Origin: Ariolimax columbianus
Taxonomy: Eukaryota > Mollusca > Gastropoda > Stylommatophora > Arionidae
Assembly (NCBI GenBank): GCA_036924085.1
Contig: JAVGWX010000013.1
Coordinates: forward strand, 60,356,390-60,420,389
Length of the DNA: 64,000 nt
Direction of reading: 5' to 3'
Each line of letters opens with the position of its first letter. Position 1 is the first letter of the stretch. Made by a program: the position numbers and the translations under genes. The notes beneath the pieces were generated by a model. It was given only the letters and a program-made list of their open reading frames with translations. It searched no databases and had not been told where the DNA came from. Shown here in pieces: positions 12,201 to 25,000 of the stretch.

Positions 12201-15200
12201 ACTTCCAGCAGATTACTAGGTGAAAGTACAAGTAATTTGGGTAGATAGATTTACTAGGTGAAAGTACAAGTAATATGAGTAGATAGATTTACTAGGTGAA
12301 AGTACGGGTAGATGTTCATGACTGGGTGAACTTTCTGTGTTCTAGGCACTTTGTCCCACAGTATTCAGCCACATGGATTGCCCTGGCACTCATCCATGCT
12401 ACAAGTCTCCGGGAGGTTTGGGCAGATGGTCCTGGGTTACTCCACATTCACATGTCTCATCATCCATGTATCCTTATTTTTTCAGGTTTTTCCCTACATC
12501 GTGATACACCAGTTTGAAGTCTACTTAGTGACTTCCATGTTGCTTAGGGGAGATGTCCAGGCGCAGGTTCCTCCTGTTTCCAACTTTCGTTTCCTGGACT
12601 AGTCTGTAGAGGCTGAGTTGACTGTAAGAAACTTCACCTTGACTTTAGTCTTGGGTGCTGCACCTGATGTTCGAATATCTCTGGTGTATATATTTTTCAG
12701 TTGGTGTAAGTTTTAGGCATCCAGTAATTATTTATTGCTGTATCTATATGTTTGACATGTGCAGAGTTCTTACAGATTGGTGCGGCTTACTCAGCTACCT
12801 AGAAATACAGAACGAGTCCTGATGTTCAGAGGACATCTAGATTTGCTCCCCATGTTGTGCCAGTCAGTTTCCGTAAAGATACTATTTCTCGCATGTATTT
12901 TCTTTTTTGTCTCCTGACAATGTGCGACATAAGACAGCGTGCAGCCCAACTTTACTCCCAAGTATTTGGGGACCATGTTGTGTTCTAGATCCTGTCCTTG
13001 CCATTTGATCTGCTCTACAACTTTCCGTTCGCCTCTCTATTTCTGAGATGGTAGGCACATAATTCAGTTTTGCTGTGGTTTGGTCTGAGGTGATTTTTTT
13101 TGGTAATATAGAGCAAGGGCGTTTATCAGTTTCTGTCCGACTTCTTCGAAGTCCGTTTCCTTGGCAGCTACTGCTGCACCATTGGCATATATGAATTTTG
13201 TTACCTCTATATCTATAGGCTGATCGTTGGTGTATATATTATACCGCATAGGTGCCAGCCCACTTTTTTTTTTTACCCCCTCCACAAAGTGACGTAGAAT
13301 CACCTATTCTGGGTGAACTATTGCATGTACTGATAAAACTCTTGTGATCATGACTGCATGAGTTATAGCTAATATGTGTACATATACATACAGATAGTTA
13401 TTGTTGTCATGTTTGATGTTCGTCACCTCTCTTTGTTCAGCCTTGTGAACAGTCTCTTGCTGTGTCTTAAAGTGAGGAAGAAACCTTATCGTTTGTCAAC
13501 CTCGCTCTCCGGTCTTGAGCTACCCTTGGCCAAGATTTTACCCAGACGGTTGGAGACAGCACAGGATTCAGGGTTTACTCCAGTCACACCAAAACCTTTG
13601 CCACTAGGGTGAAAGGTGCCAATCTTGGCATGTAAACTAGACCATGAAAATACTGCACAGCTTTAAGCGTAGTACTAATTTATATAGCCAATGTCCCGGC
13701 CAGGCCAGGATAATCGGAACGAAGACAACACACAAAATGAACGACACAGTGAACACAGGTGTAAGTTGTCAACTTCTATGAATTCCAGGCAAATCCATGA
13801 CTTGGCAGTATCCAAAATGCATTAAAACACCAATTTTTTTTGGGCATGTATATACACACACATACATAGGCAAAAGGTAGACCCATAGACAGACACTCCT
13901 TTCAGGGATGAAGTGTTAGAGACTTCATTGTTATCAGGCCTCAGCTTTGTGACAGTTCCAGCTGGAGCATGGGCGTTTAGGGCAGGAGATATTGGGCTGG
14001 CAAAGGTCAATCACTAAGGGCAAAGGTCGACAAAGGAAACGAGGGCTTCAGGTGGAAGACTTTATCTGGTACAGGGGTGGGGGTTTGGAGCTGACCACTC
14101 TGGCGTAGAGGGAAGTTGGTGGCAGTTATATACCGTTATGACATTTAGAGTGACAGGGATTCGGGGACAGGTCAGACAACCAACAGAAGACCATTGGACA
14201 GCCATGTTGTTGCTTGAGACTATAAAAATACTCTGCAAGGATGAACTCAGGAGACTGGCTAGGACGAGTTGTGTGAGTGAGCTTACAGGGTGACCACATC
14301 TTCATTACACCTCGAGTATTGACCAGTCGCTCTATAGTGTTTGTTGGAGGGTGAACAGTAAGAGATCTGAATGTGTGTTGTATGTGTAGGACACTTTTTG
14401 AGTACGTGATCCGATTATAATTAAATATGAATACACAGATCGCCTGATCATACGTGAACTGATTGCATGTGAATGTTACAGATGACCTGATTGAAAGTGA
14501 GGGTGATTGAGTGACCAGATAAAGGAGTTCAGCAGCAAGAATTTGGGTTATGTAGTCCGGGGGAAACATCAAAAGCTAATGCTTAAAAACCCCTGATTGT
14601 AGTTATATTTTATATATATATATATAAAATAATTATTTAATTTAGATGTCCTTTTTTTTTAAATTGGATTTTACTACTCGGCTAAACCTAGACTCTACCA
14701 CAGCTTTGTTACGTTACGGATTGTTTCCAGGCCTCAGCTTTTGTTACGAGGTGAGGTGGCCAGTTCAAGTGTTAGGGGCTTTAACTCCAATAGTTATAAA
14801 AACACAGGTCTGAATATAGCTCTAGCATTGCAGGACTCAGGTCAACTTCTTCAGCATGCCCTGGGATATAAGACGAGCCTCTTCAAACAATATTAGAAAG
14901 ATAGATAAGGAAAGGGACCTAGGGGTTATAATAGATCATACAGGAAAAGTGAGTGAGCAAGTTAAGGTAGCAGTGAAAAAGGCAAATGCAATGTTAGGTA
15001 TGATAAAAAGAAATATTAAACACAGGAGCAAGGAAGTGATCGTCAAACTGTATAAAGCTTTAGTTAGACCTAGATTGGAGTACTGTGTACAGGTGTGGAG
15101 TCCTTATCATAGAGGGGACATAAACATGCTAGAAAGAATACAAAAAAGAGCGACAAAGATGATAGTGGGATTCCAGAAGTTACAGTTATGAGGAACGACT

Positions 15201-16004
15201 CAGAAAAACCGGCCTACAGTGTCTCGAAGAGAGAAGAATTCGTGGTGACTTAATACAGGTTTATAAGATGATCAGAGGAATGGATAAATTAGACTATAAC
15301 AAGTTTTTTAAAATACAGCCACCCACAATAACACGAGGGCATAGCTACAAGCTGACTAAAGAGATGTCCAGATTAGATATTAGGAAATATTTTTTTAGTC
15401 AGAGAGTGGTGTCTGCTTGGAATGCATTGCCAGGGGAGGTAGTGGAGGCGGGGACAGTTAATGCATTTAAGAATAAACTGGATGCGCATAGCTTTTAGAG
15501 CAAGGTGATGTAAATGTAACTGGTTTTATACAGACTCTGCAGGGTCTTCTAAACCAGTATAAAGACGTTAAGTTAAGTGGAGAACTCAAGACACAATGTA
15601 CAGCACAAGCAGCCTTGGCTACAACATATACAGCAAAGGATACGTGCCAGCCTGAGTGCTGAGAGATATTCTGAATTTGTTGTTGGATTCCTTGGTTGCT
15701 CGTAACGAATGTATGGTTCTTTCTCGTGTTGCAGCCGTTCTCCTGTGTAACACTCGCAGTGGCGTCTTCTGCTGCAACCTCAGTTCCTAAAGGAAATATA
15801 CAACCCGTATTTTTATAAACTATATGGTAATATATTATGTTACTAGCAGAACATGGATGCAACAAACAGCTGCAGATTAATTCTCGCACCCATCACCAAC
15901 CTTCTCTTCCACCAAAAAAATGCAATATACTATTTTTTTTTTTCTCTTCTGGGGTTATTCTAAATATAACTTAAGTGTTTATACAATACAATTCTAAACA
16001 GAAA

Positions 16005-16038
<34 letters not shown>

Positions 16039-19000
16039 GAGAAGAGAAAGAGGGAATCATAGGTTGCGTCTAGGATTTGAACCGCATATCTCTAGCACCC
16101 TAGGCGAGAATCACAACCCTATCTTAGACCATAGTGCCAGTTGAAAATACATTTTAGGAAAGGAAGTATTTAGTATCGAGGAGCTCATGGCTGAATGGTT
16201 TCGAGGCCTGCCTGCTGACAAGGAGGACAGCTGTTTGAATGCCCAGTATGGCATATGTTGTTTTTCTGTTTGGGGTGAAATAAAGAAACATTGCCAGCAC
16301 ACAACGTGGCGACAGAAGTGATCTGTAGTTCTCAGCCTTTAAAACCCCTTGACTACCCAGCAATGGGAAAAATGATGTATGACAGTAGTGTTGGTTTGTT
16401 TGAATACACAGGCAGAAGAAACGCTTTGTTTCGTACAAAAATTATATAGATTTAACATTTTCGCTAACCGGAGTTGTTTCCGGTTTCAACTATATGTGCT
16501 GAGATATCTGAAACTGACAGCATGGCGTGGCAGAACATAACGTATTATCAGTTTTTAAACAAAAATGAGGACAAATTTATTAGCGCTTGTTCCAAGATTT
16601 GAACCATGGACTTCTCACAGCGTAAGCAAGAATCATGTAATTTGGGCAAACTATGTGTGGTGGATAGAATATGACCATTGTAAACTTTTAAGTTAAGCAA
16701 GTAAAATGAATTATTAAGAAGTAATGAACAGGTGGGCAACATGAAGCAGTGTATTTAGTAAAAAATGGCACAACCTATAAGTAATGATGAAAAAGACACA
16801 CACAGTCAATAGCTGCCTGAACCTCATCAATCCCCAGCACCTGCCCTTCTGTGCAGACATTGCTCTCACCCTGATGAAACAGTTCGACACCTACTCATTG
16901 GATGCAAGGCGCTTGAGGACATGTGGGAAAGATTCTTACCAGCATTGCCAACACACTGTACGGAGCAGTGAAACAACTAAAGACATGTAAGAATGGCATT
17001 GGGCTGCCAAGAGCAGGCTTGCTCAGCAGATGTGAGGAAATCCTTCTAAGCATATCTCAAAAGGTGACACATATAAAACCATTGCTACTGCAAGGGCTTA
17101 GATACAGACTTCCTGTTAGGTGGTTGCCCATCGCAAGCAAAGATAGTGAGAGCATCAGACCTACGTTGTAATATGTGATTGCATATGGCTGTGAAAGACA
17201 TTTAAACCACCTTTGATCGACTGATGCTATATGCTTCTAGCCTGGTGAGGTTCATGAAGGGGGCTTTGCATTTCTAGGTCCTCGCCCCCCCCCCCCCCCC
17301 CCCCCCCCAGCTTTTCGAGTATGGTTGCTCCCCACGGGCCAGACTGCCTCTTTTTGGTCTGCATAAGTGGGCAGTTCTGCAGGATATGTTCTGGTGTTTG
17401 CTTGGGTGCTCCGCAATTGCACGTGGCAGTGTCTCTAAGACCCATTCTGTGGAGGTGGCCCTGGGATCTGCAATGTCCAGTTCTGAAGATCTTTCTCTGC
17501 AAAGTTTGTCAATGCCATCATTTTCTTGCTTGTATTCTTTGTGCTGGTCTCTCCATTCCGTCCTCATTGATCATTTATAGCTATGTGGATGGTGAGCCTG
17601 TGTGCCGACTTTTGCGAGCTCATCTGCGTTGTTGTTGGCAAGAAACCACTGTAGGACTAGATATTTTATTTTCTGTGAGAGTATCTTGTTTAGAGCTTGA
17701 TACAGTTTGGGGTGTTAATTCTTAACATTTTTCTTGTAGTTGTGTTTTGGGGTGATAAGACCAAAAGTTCAGATTCAAGTACTCTCTATGCCTCAAACAA
17801 CTATCCCGATGAGTGGATATATATATATATACCGATGGGTCTACATTTTTTTTGTGTGCGTTCACCTAAGGTGGTGGTCGTTGCACTATGATTTTATTTT
17901 GCGCCTTTAGGCCCAGTGCATCTGACTTTGTCATGCCTTTTATGTAAGGGTCTGCATCCTTCTGGGTTTGCTTTTTCTTGGGGTAATGGTTGGTGTTGTG
18001 AATGGGGAGCGAACCCATCACCTTCAGTTTGTGGGCCATGTCGCTTGCTCACATCGTCCCCCGGGTCTGCATTTAACACTTCAAATCACTGTGGAGACTG
18101 GGATTTTTTTTCACATGGATCATCTGGGGAAAAAAAAAAAATTTTAACCTCATCTCTGAGTAGTGAGACCAGACACCCATGTGCAGTGGCGTATGCATTA
18201 AAAATCCCTTGGCAGTTGGAAATCGAAAAGAGTAGGCTTAACGGCTACTACTCTGGCAAAATGAAAGTTAAAAATCTACTCAAATTATTCTAGGGATTCT
18301 CGCCACACAGAGAATATGTCACAAAAAGGGGGCTGTGTGGCTATAACATCAGGTCTTGGTTATGTGGTTAGCGGAGCGACATAGATGGCACCTGACAGGC
18401 TGAGGATCTACTTTCCTCTATATTGCCGATCCCCCACCTCCAGTCCCAAAAATAGGCGATCGTATATTCCAGGGGCTACCAACTTAACGGTTGGTAATAG
18501 ATACTGGGATTGTCTTGGCAAGTCACCAGCAGATTTTCGCTTGCCATAAAATATGAAATAAAGGAGGTCCCGCCTCTCCATGACGTCTAACGACACAAAT
18601 GGACTGAAAATGCAAATGATGTCATTTATACGTCATACGCTGGTTACTGCGTACGCAGAAGAAGAAGATACGCCATACTCAGACAAATTGCCTGTCATTT
18701 GTCTCCAATCATTAGGCTGAAACCACTGCAGCTTTGTATCATCTGAGGAGAGTTCTTTGTATCATCTGAGGAGAGTTTTAGACTCCACTATTTTTACAGA
18801 CTCTATGTCCGCACTTCAAGCATTAAAATTAAAAAAAACCAACCTGAAAGAAAAATAGCATCAGCTCAGAAAAGTTACAGAACATTGTCCAAGAAAGAGC
18901 AAGCAGCTAATGTTATCATTAGCTGATTTTCTCCAAGGTAATAAACTCCAAAGACGCTACCTTGACTGCATCCAGCATTTGAATGTCACCCAGATTGAGA

Positions 19001-22000
19001 TCCCTGTCACACCAGCACAAGGCACTGTATGTTTTTGTCTTGTCAATCTCTCCTTCTTTTAGCTTGTTAATTTCTTCCCTGAAGATACATAATGTATTAC
19101 CAAATACACATTTTTTTGGACAACATGAAAAATATATTGACATTGGGGATGGCGTGGGCTAGTGGTTTAGTGACACGGCTCACAAACTGAAGGTGCTGGG
19201 TTCGATCTCCATCACAGCACCAGCCGTTACCCAGAGGAAGCAAACCCTTAGAAAATGCAGGAGGAAGCAGATCCTTACATAAAATGCATGCCGAAGTCAG
19301 ATGCACAGGGCCGACAGGTGCAAAATAAAAACACTGCAGTGCAACACACACCTGCCTTGGGGGAATAGATAAATAAGGCGAATGAAAAAAAATAAATTTA
19401 CATCAAGACAATTCACAATACACTGACAATGAGAGCCATCAGATGCTATATATATATTTGTGTGCTCTTTGGTGCGGAAACACGGATGATGAACAATCAA
19501 CTTCAGGATAAAGGAAGGAATGGTAAACAAATATCGCTGGCCTTGATGCAAGCAGCCAGCCATGAGTAGCAACCTGCCCAAATTGTAATCTTTACCCACA
19601 ACCTGTCCAAATTGTAATCTTTACCCACAACCTGTCCAAATTGTAATCTTTCCCCACATCCTGTCCAAATTGTAATATTTACCCACATCCTGTCCAAATT
19701 GTAATCTTTCCCCACATCCTGTCCAAATTGTAATATTTCCCCACATCCTGTCAAAATTGTAATATTTCCCCACATCCTGTCCAAATTGTAATCTTTCCTC
19801 ACATCCTGTCCAAATTGTAATCTTTCCCCACAACCTGTCAAAATTGTAATCTTTACCCACAACCTGTCCAAATTGTAATCTTTACCCACATCCTGTCCAA
19901 ATTGTAATCTTTCCCCACAACCTGTCCAAATTGTAATCTTTACCCACAACCTGTCCAAATTGTAATCTTTACCCACAACCTGTCCAAATTGTAATCTTTC
20001 CTCACAAACATGTCCAAAAAGTAATCTTTCCTCACAAACATGTCCAAATTGTAATCTTTCCTCACAAACATGTTCAAATTGTAATCTTTCCTCACAAACA
20101 TGTTCAAATTGTAATCTTTCCTCACAAACATGTCCAAATTGTAATCTTTCCTCACAAACATGTTCAAATTGTAATCTTTCCTCACAAACATGTTCAAATT
20201 GTAATCTTTCCTCACAAACATGTTCAAATTGTAATCTTTCCTCACAAACATGTCCAAATTGTAATCTTTCCTGCCAGCCTGTCTATGGAGATGTCTGACC
20301 AAACACCACTAACCACGAATTGCTAGCTAGGGATGTTAATGAAATGGATTGAGGATGCCCTCAGAAGAGCCCACAAATCCATCATGTTATGGACCTCAGA
20401 AGGAAGGTAAAAGTGAGGCTGAACCTTAAGTACTTGATGTGGAACCATAAATTCAATCCATGAATTCTGCTGACAAAGCAAAGTGGAAGTCATGGTTGTT
20501 AACTTTGTCTAATAGTCACTGACCACTGTGTCAGTCAATCAAGGAATAAAATAAAGAGAAACCCAAATATGACAAAATGCTAGATACGAAACTAACTTTA
20601 AAATAAATATCACCGAATACAACACGTCATTTCATTACTTTGTTTTCTGAAACTAACTTTCAACCTTGTTTAAATAAAACTAACTTTCAACCTTGTTATA
20701 CAAAACTAACTTTCAAATAAATATAAAGTACAACACATCTGGAAATTCGGTATTTTAGTTTGTTGTCAGAAAATTCAGTATTTCTCATTACCTTGTTATA
20801 AAGTACATGTCAGAAAATTGAGTATTTCTGTTCATTACCTTGTTACAATCTGTAGGTCTCTGATTTGGACATCTTTTGAAGTCTTGTTGATTCTCTGTGG
20901 GGTAATAGTGACAAAGACTAGTGTCAGTGTGATACTAGCAAAATAGTTTTCTACTTTTGTATAATTGTATAAACATGTGCATTCTTGTGATGTTCGCCAG
21001 TAGTGGTGAGGTAGGACAGGATAGAGCCGCTGTGGAGGCGGAGATGCAGCACTGCCACTGTGGAGGCGAAGATGCAGCACTGCCACTGTGGAGGCGAAGA
21101 TGCAGCACTGCCACTGTGGAGGCGAAGATGCAGCACTGCCACTGTGGAGGCGAAGATGCAGCACTGCCACTGTGGAGGCGATGATGCAGCACTGCCACTG
21201 TGGAGGCGAAGATGCAGCACTGCCACTGTGGAGGCGAAGATGCAGCACTGCCACTGTGGAGGCGAAGATGCAGCACTGCCACTGTGGAGGCGAAGATGCA
21301 GCACTGCCACTGTGGAGGCGAAGATGCAGCACTGCCACTGTGGAGGCGAAGATGCAGCACTGCCACTGTGGAGGCGAAGATGCAGCACTGCCACTGTGGA
21401 GGCGAAGATGCAGCACTGCCACTGTGGAGGCGAAGATGCAGCACTGCCACTGTGGAGGTGAAGATGTAGCACAGTCAATGAGCTGACAGCAGCTAGCGAC
21501 TTATAGCTGGCGACCTACATCAGGGTCAACCAATCTCAACAATTTATTAATTCTTTTGTGTTGAGGACATCCGACAATCACGGCATAATAGAATGGAATG
21601 TATTGATCAGATTTTTTACAAAAAAATAAAGAAAAGAATATTTGGCATCTGAAACCTGGAATTGAATTCAGGCACCATAATTGAGAATCATGTGTTTGAC
21701 CAGCCAAGCAAATCACCCTGGCAAACTCTAAATAAGCAAGTGACATCCCCTCTCCCCAAATTCTCTGAGCCAGGCTGAAGTATGCTTCCAGGGCCGTCAC
21801 TTGAAGGCAGAATTGAGTCTTAGTCAGCTCTGATTTGCAAACAGCCAGCTATAACTTGCTAGCTGCTGCAGATCATCAACACCTGCTCCCCCCCCAATTT
21901 AAGTCGTACTTCACAGTGACAAGCCACATATACAAATAGAACTCTACCTCTTGCAAATCTGCCATATCCTGTCGAGAGAATGTGACACAGTGAGGTTTTA

Positions 22001-25000
22001 TTAACTCCACAACAAAGGGTCTTCCAATGCCCAGCATTCGGACATCAACGTCTTCTCTTCCAGATGACGAGAAGCGATGATCTAGGAAAACAACCAAATA
22101 TTGTAATCTGACAAACGAAAATAAAGGAGTTGCTATAATTATACAAAATGTATAAGCAGCAGTTGTCTTATATAGTCAAATCTTGTTCTCTGCCCTTATC
22201 CCCTTGGGGTGCATAGGCCATCAACCAACCCTCTCTAGGCATGCCTTCTCACCTTTGAGTTCACAGACCAACCAACCGTCTCTAGGCATGCCTTCTCACC
22301 TTTGAGTTCACAGACCAACCAACCGTCTCTAGGCATGCCTTCTCACCTTGGGGTACATAGACCATCAACCAACCCTCTCTAGGCATGCCTTCTCACCTTT
22401 GAGTTCACAGACTAACCACCTGTCTCTAGGCATGCCTTCTCACCTTGGGGTACATAGACCATCAACCAACCTCTCTAGGCATGCCTTCTCACCTTGGGGT
22501 ACATAGACCATCAACCAACCCTCTCTAGGCATGCCTTCTCACCTTGGGGTACACAGACCATCAACCAACCCTCTCTAGGCATGCCTTCTCACCTTGGGGT
22601 ACACAGACCATCAACCAACCCTCTCTAGGCATGCCTTCTCACCTTTGAGTTCACAGACCAACCAACCCTCTCTAGGCATGCCTTCTCACCTTTGAGTTCA
22701 CAGACCAACCAACCGTCTCTAGGCATGCCTTCTCACCTTTACATAGACCATCAACCAACCGTCTCTAGGCATGCCTTCTCACCTTTACATAGACCATCAA
22801 CCAACCGTCTCTAGGCATGCCTTCTCACCTTTACATAGACCATCAACCAACCGTCTCTAGGCATGCCTTCTCACCTTTACATAGACCATCAACCAACCGT
22901 CTCTAGGCATGCCTTCTCACCTTTACATAGACCATCAACCAACCGTCTCTAGGCATGCCTTCTCACCTTTACATAGACCATCAACCAACCGTCTCTAGGC
23001 ATGCCTTCCCACCTTTACGTAGACCATCAACCAACCGTCTCTAGGCATGCCTTCTCACCTTGGGGTACATAGACCATCAACCAACCCTCTCTAGGCATGC
23101 CTTCCCACCTTTACGTAGACCATCAACCAACCCGCTCCAAGCAGACTGTTTGTCCTGTGCTATTTTCTCCAGTTCATTCCAGCTTCTTGCTGTTCTTCTT
23201 GTACTCGTCTCTAGGTTTCTTTCCGCGCGTCTTTAGTCTTCTTTTGCCTCTTTTTTTCTGTGGGTTCCATAACAGAGATTGCCTGGTGATACTAACTTGG
23301 GGCCTGCCACAGTGTGTGGCGTATCCAGTTCCAATCTTTCAATAAATTTCCTGTTCCAACATAGTCAATTGCTAGAGCAGTTTTAAAAAAAACAACAAAA
23401 AAACTCATTTGGAAAAAGATGACAGCCCACTCATCATCATCACGTTTCATACTTCATGGCATTGACAAATTAATCCCCTCCCCAATCGTCTGTTATTTGA
23501 GCACTTCAGATGTTCAGCTTTTTCAAGCCATAGTGTCCTACCATCGCAAATCTTTACTGTTTATATTGCCTTTTCACTTTTATGTTGTCACAAGGTTTTA
23601 TGGGAAATTCTGTAAAGTAAAATGTAAATTCAGCAGAATTAACCGCAGGTTGGAAATGGGAGTTTTTGAAGACTCCACTGTACTAAAAACCAGAACGCAG
23701 AAGAAGATATCTGAGCGGACATTTTCAGATAACATGGCCCTGATCACCAAGTTAGAGGCAGATCTGCAGACCAACTTGAAAGTTTGGACAGAAGAGCTAG
23801 AGAGAAGAGGAATGTCCATCAGGATCTCCAAAGCAAAAACTATGGCAGTCATGAGAAAGGGAAACAGCCACTGGAACAGGTGAGCCAATTAAAATATTTT
23901 GTAGCGGTAATAGGCTTGGCTTGGCTTGATTCGTTCTCAATCTCCCGCTACCAAACCCTGAAAGGGCTTAAGTAGCAGAATGTAATCCAGAGAAGGGAAT
24001 GCGTTGTGTCGTAGTTTACAGCTTGACTGCGATATTTGCACCTTTCGGTCCAACACATCCGACTTCAGCAAGCATTTTTTGAGTACCGTGGTTAGTATTC
24101 CCTCTTCGATCCCTTCTCCTTAGCCAGTCTGCCTCGCTGCAGTCTGTTATCCAGGATCACTGCGTGGAGGTGTAGAAGGGTCTTGGCAGCTCTGGTTCAC
24201 TGGCTAACGCTAGCAGTCAGCTATGAGTCACTGACCACTGCAGCTCATGCGCTGCTCCGTAACGATAATAGACCATAAGGGAGGCATCAAAGAAGACATA
24301 GATGTGCAAAAGGCAACAACTGGTAGATTTTTCCATACAATAAACATCGGATGATCTTCACAACCTGGTGCTGAAAAGGCACAAGCAGTACAAAAAGGAA
24401 AAAAGAAACAGATGATTCCTCATGAAAAAGAAAATAAGCAAGAAAACAAAGATGGTTGTACACCGGTCCTCATATGTACCTGTTCTGATATACGCATGTC
24501 TTCTCCAACTTCTTCGTTCATTCTCAATCTCCTGTTACCAAGTTCTGAAAAGGGCTTTGCAAGTAGCAAACCTGTGTGGAGTCCTTAACACAGAGCAGAT
24601 ATAAACATGCTAGAAAGGATACAAAGAAGAGTGACAAAGCTGATAGTGGGATTCCAGAATTACAGTTATGAGGGAAGGCTCAGAAAAACTGGCTTACAGT
24701 GTCTAGAAAAGAGAAGAATTCGAGGTGACTTAATACGGGCTTATAAGATAATCAAAGGAACGGATAAATTAGACTATAACAAGTTTTTCAAAACACAACC
24801 ACCTACAAGAACAAGAGGGCATAGCTACAAATTAACTAAAGAGAGGTTCAGATTAGATATTAGGAAATATTTTTTAGTCAGAGAATGGTGAATGCTTGGA
24901 ATGCATTGCCACAGGAAGTAGTGGAGGCAGGAACAATTAATGCAGTTATGAATAGATTGGATGCGCATAGGTTTTAGAGCAAGGTAATGTAAAGGAAACT

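Noticed and set aside
15467..15889. 140-codon minus-strand ORF
   Set aside because: The real coding signal here is PUS10 exon 14 in a different frame; the long frame also crosses a LINE-A tail.
19146..19385. Functional tRNA gene
   Set aside because: A and B boxes are present but the anticodon arm and acceptor stem do not pair, and the sequence continues into a repeated body; it is a SINE.
20835..21486. Several ORFs of 130-195 codons on both strands
   Set aside because: Artefact of the 28-bp array; all three frames are read in rotation. Only the PUS10 exon 12 part (20839-20894) is real.
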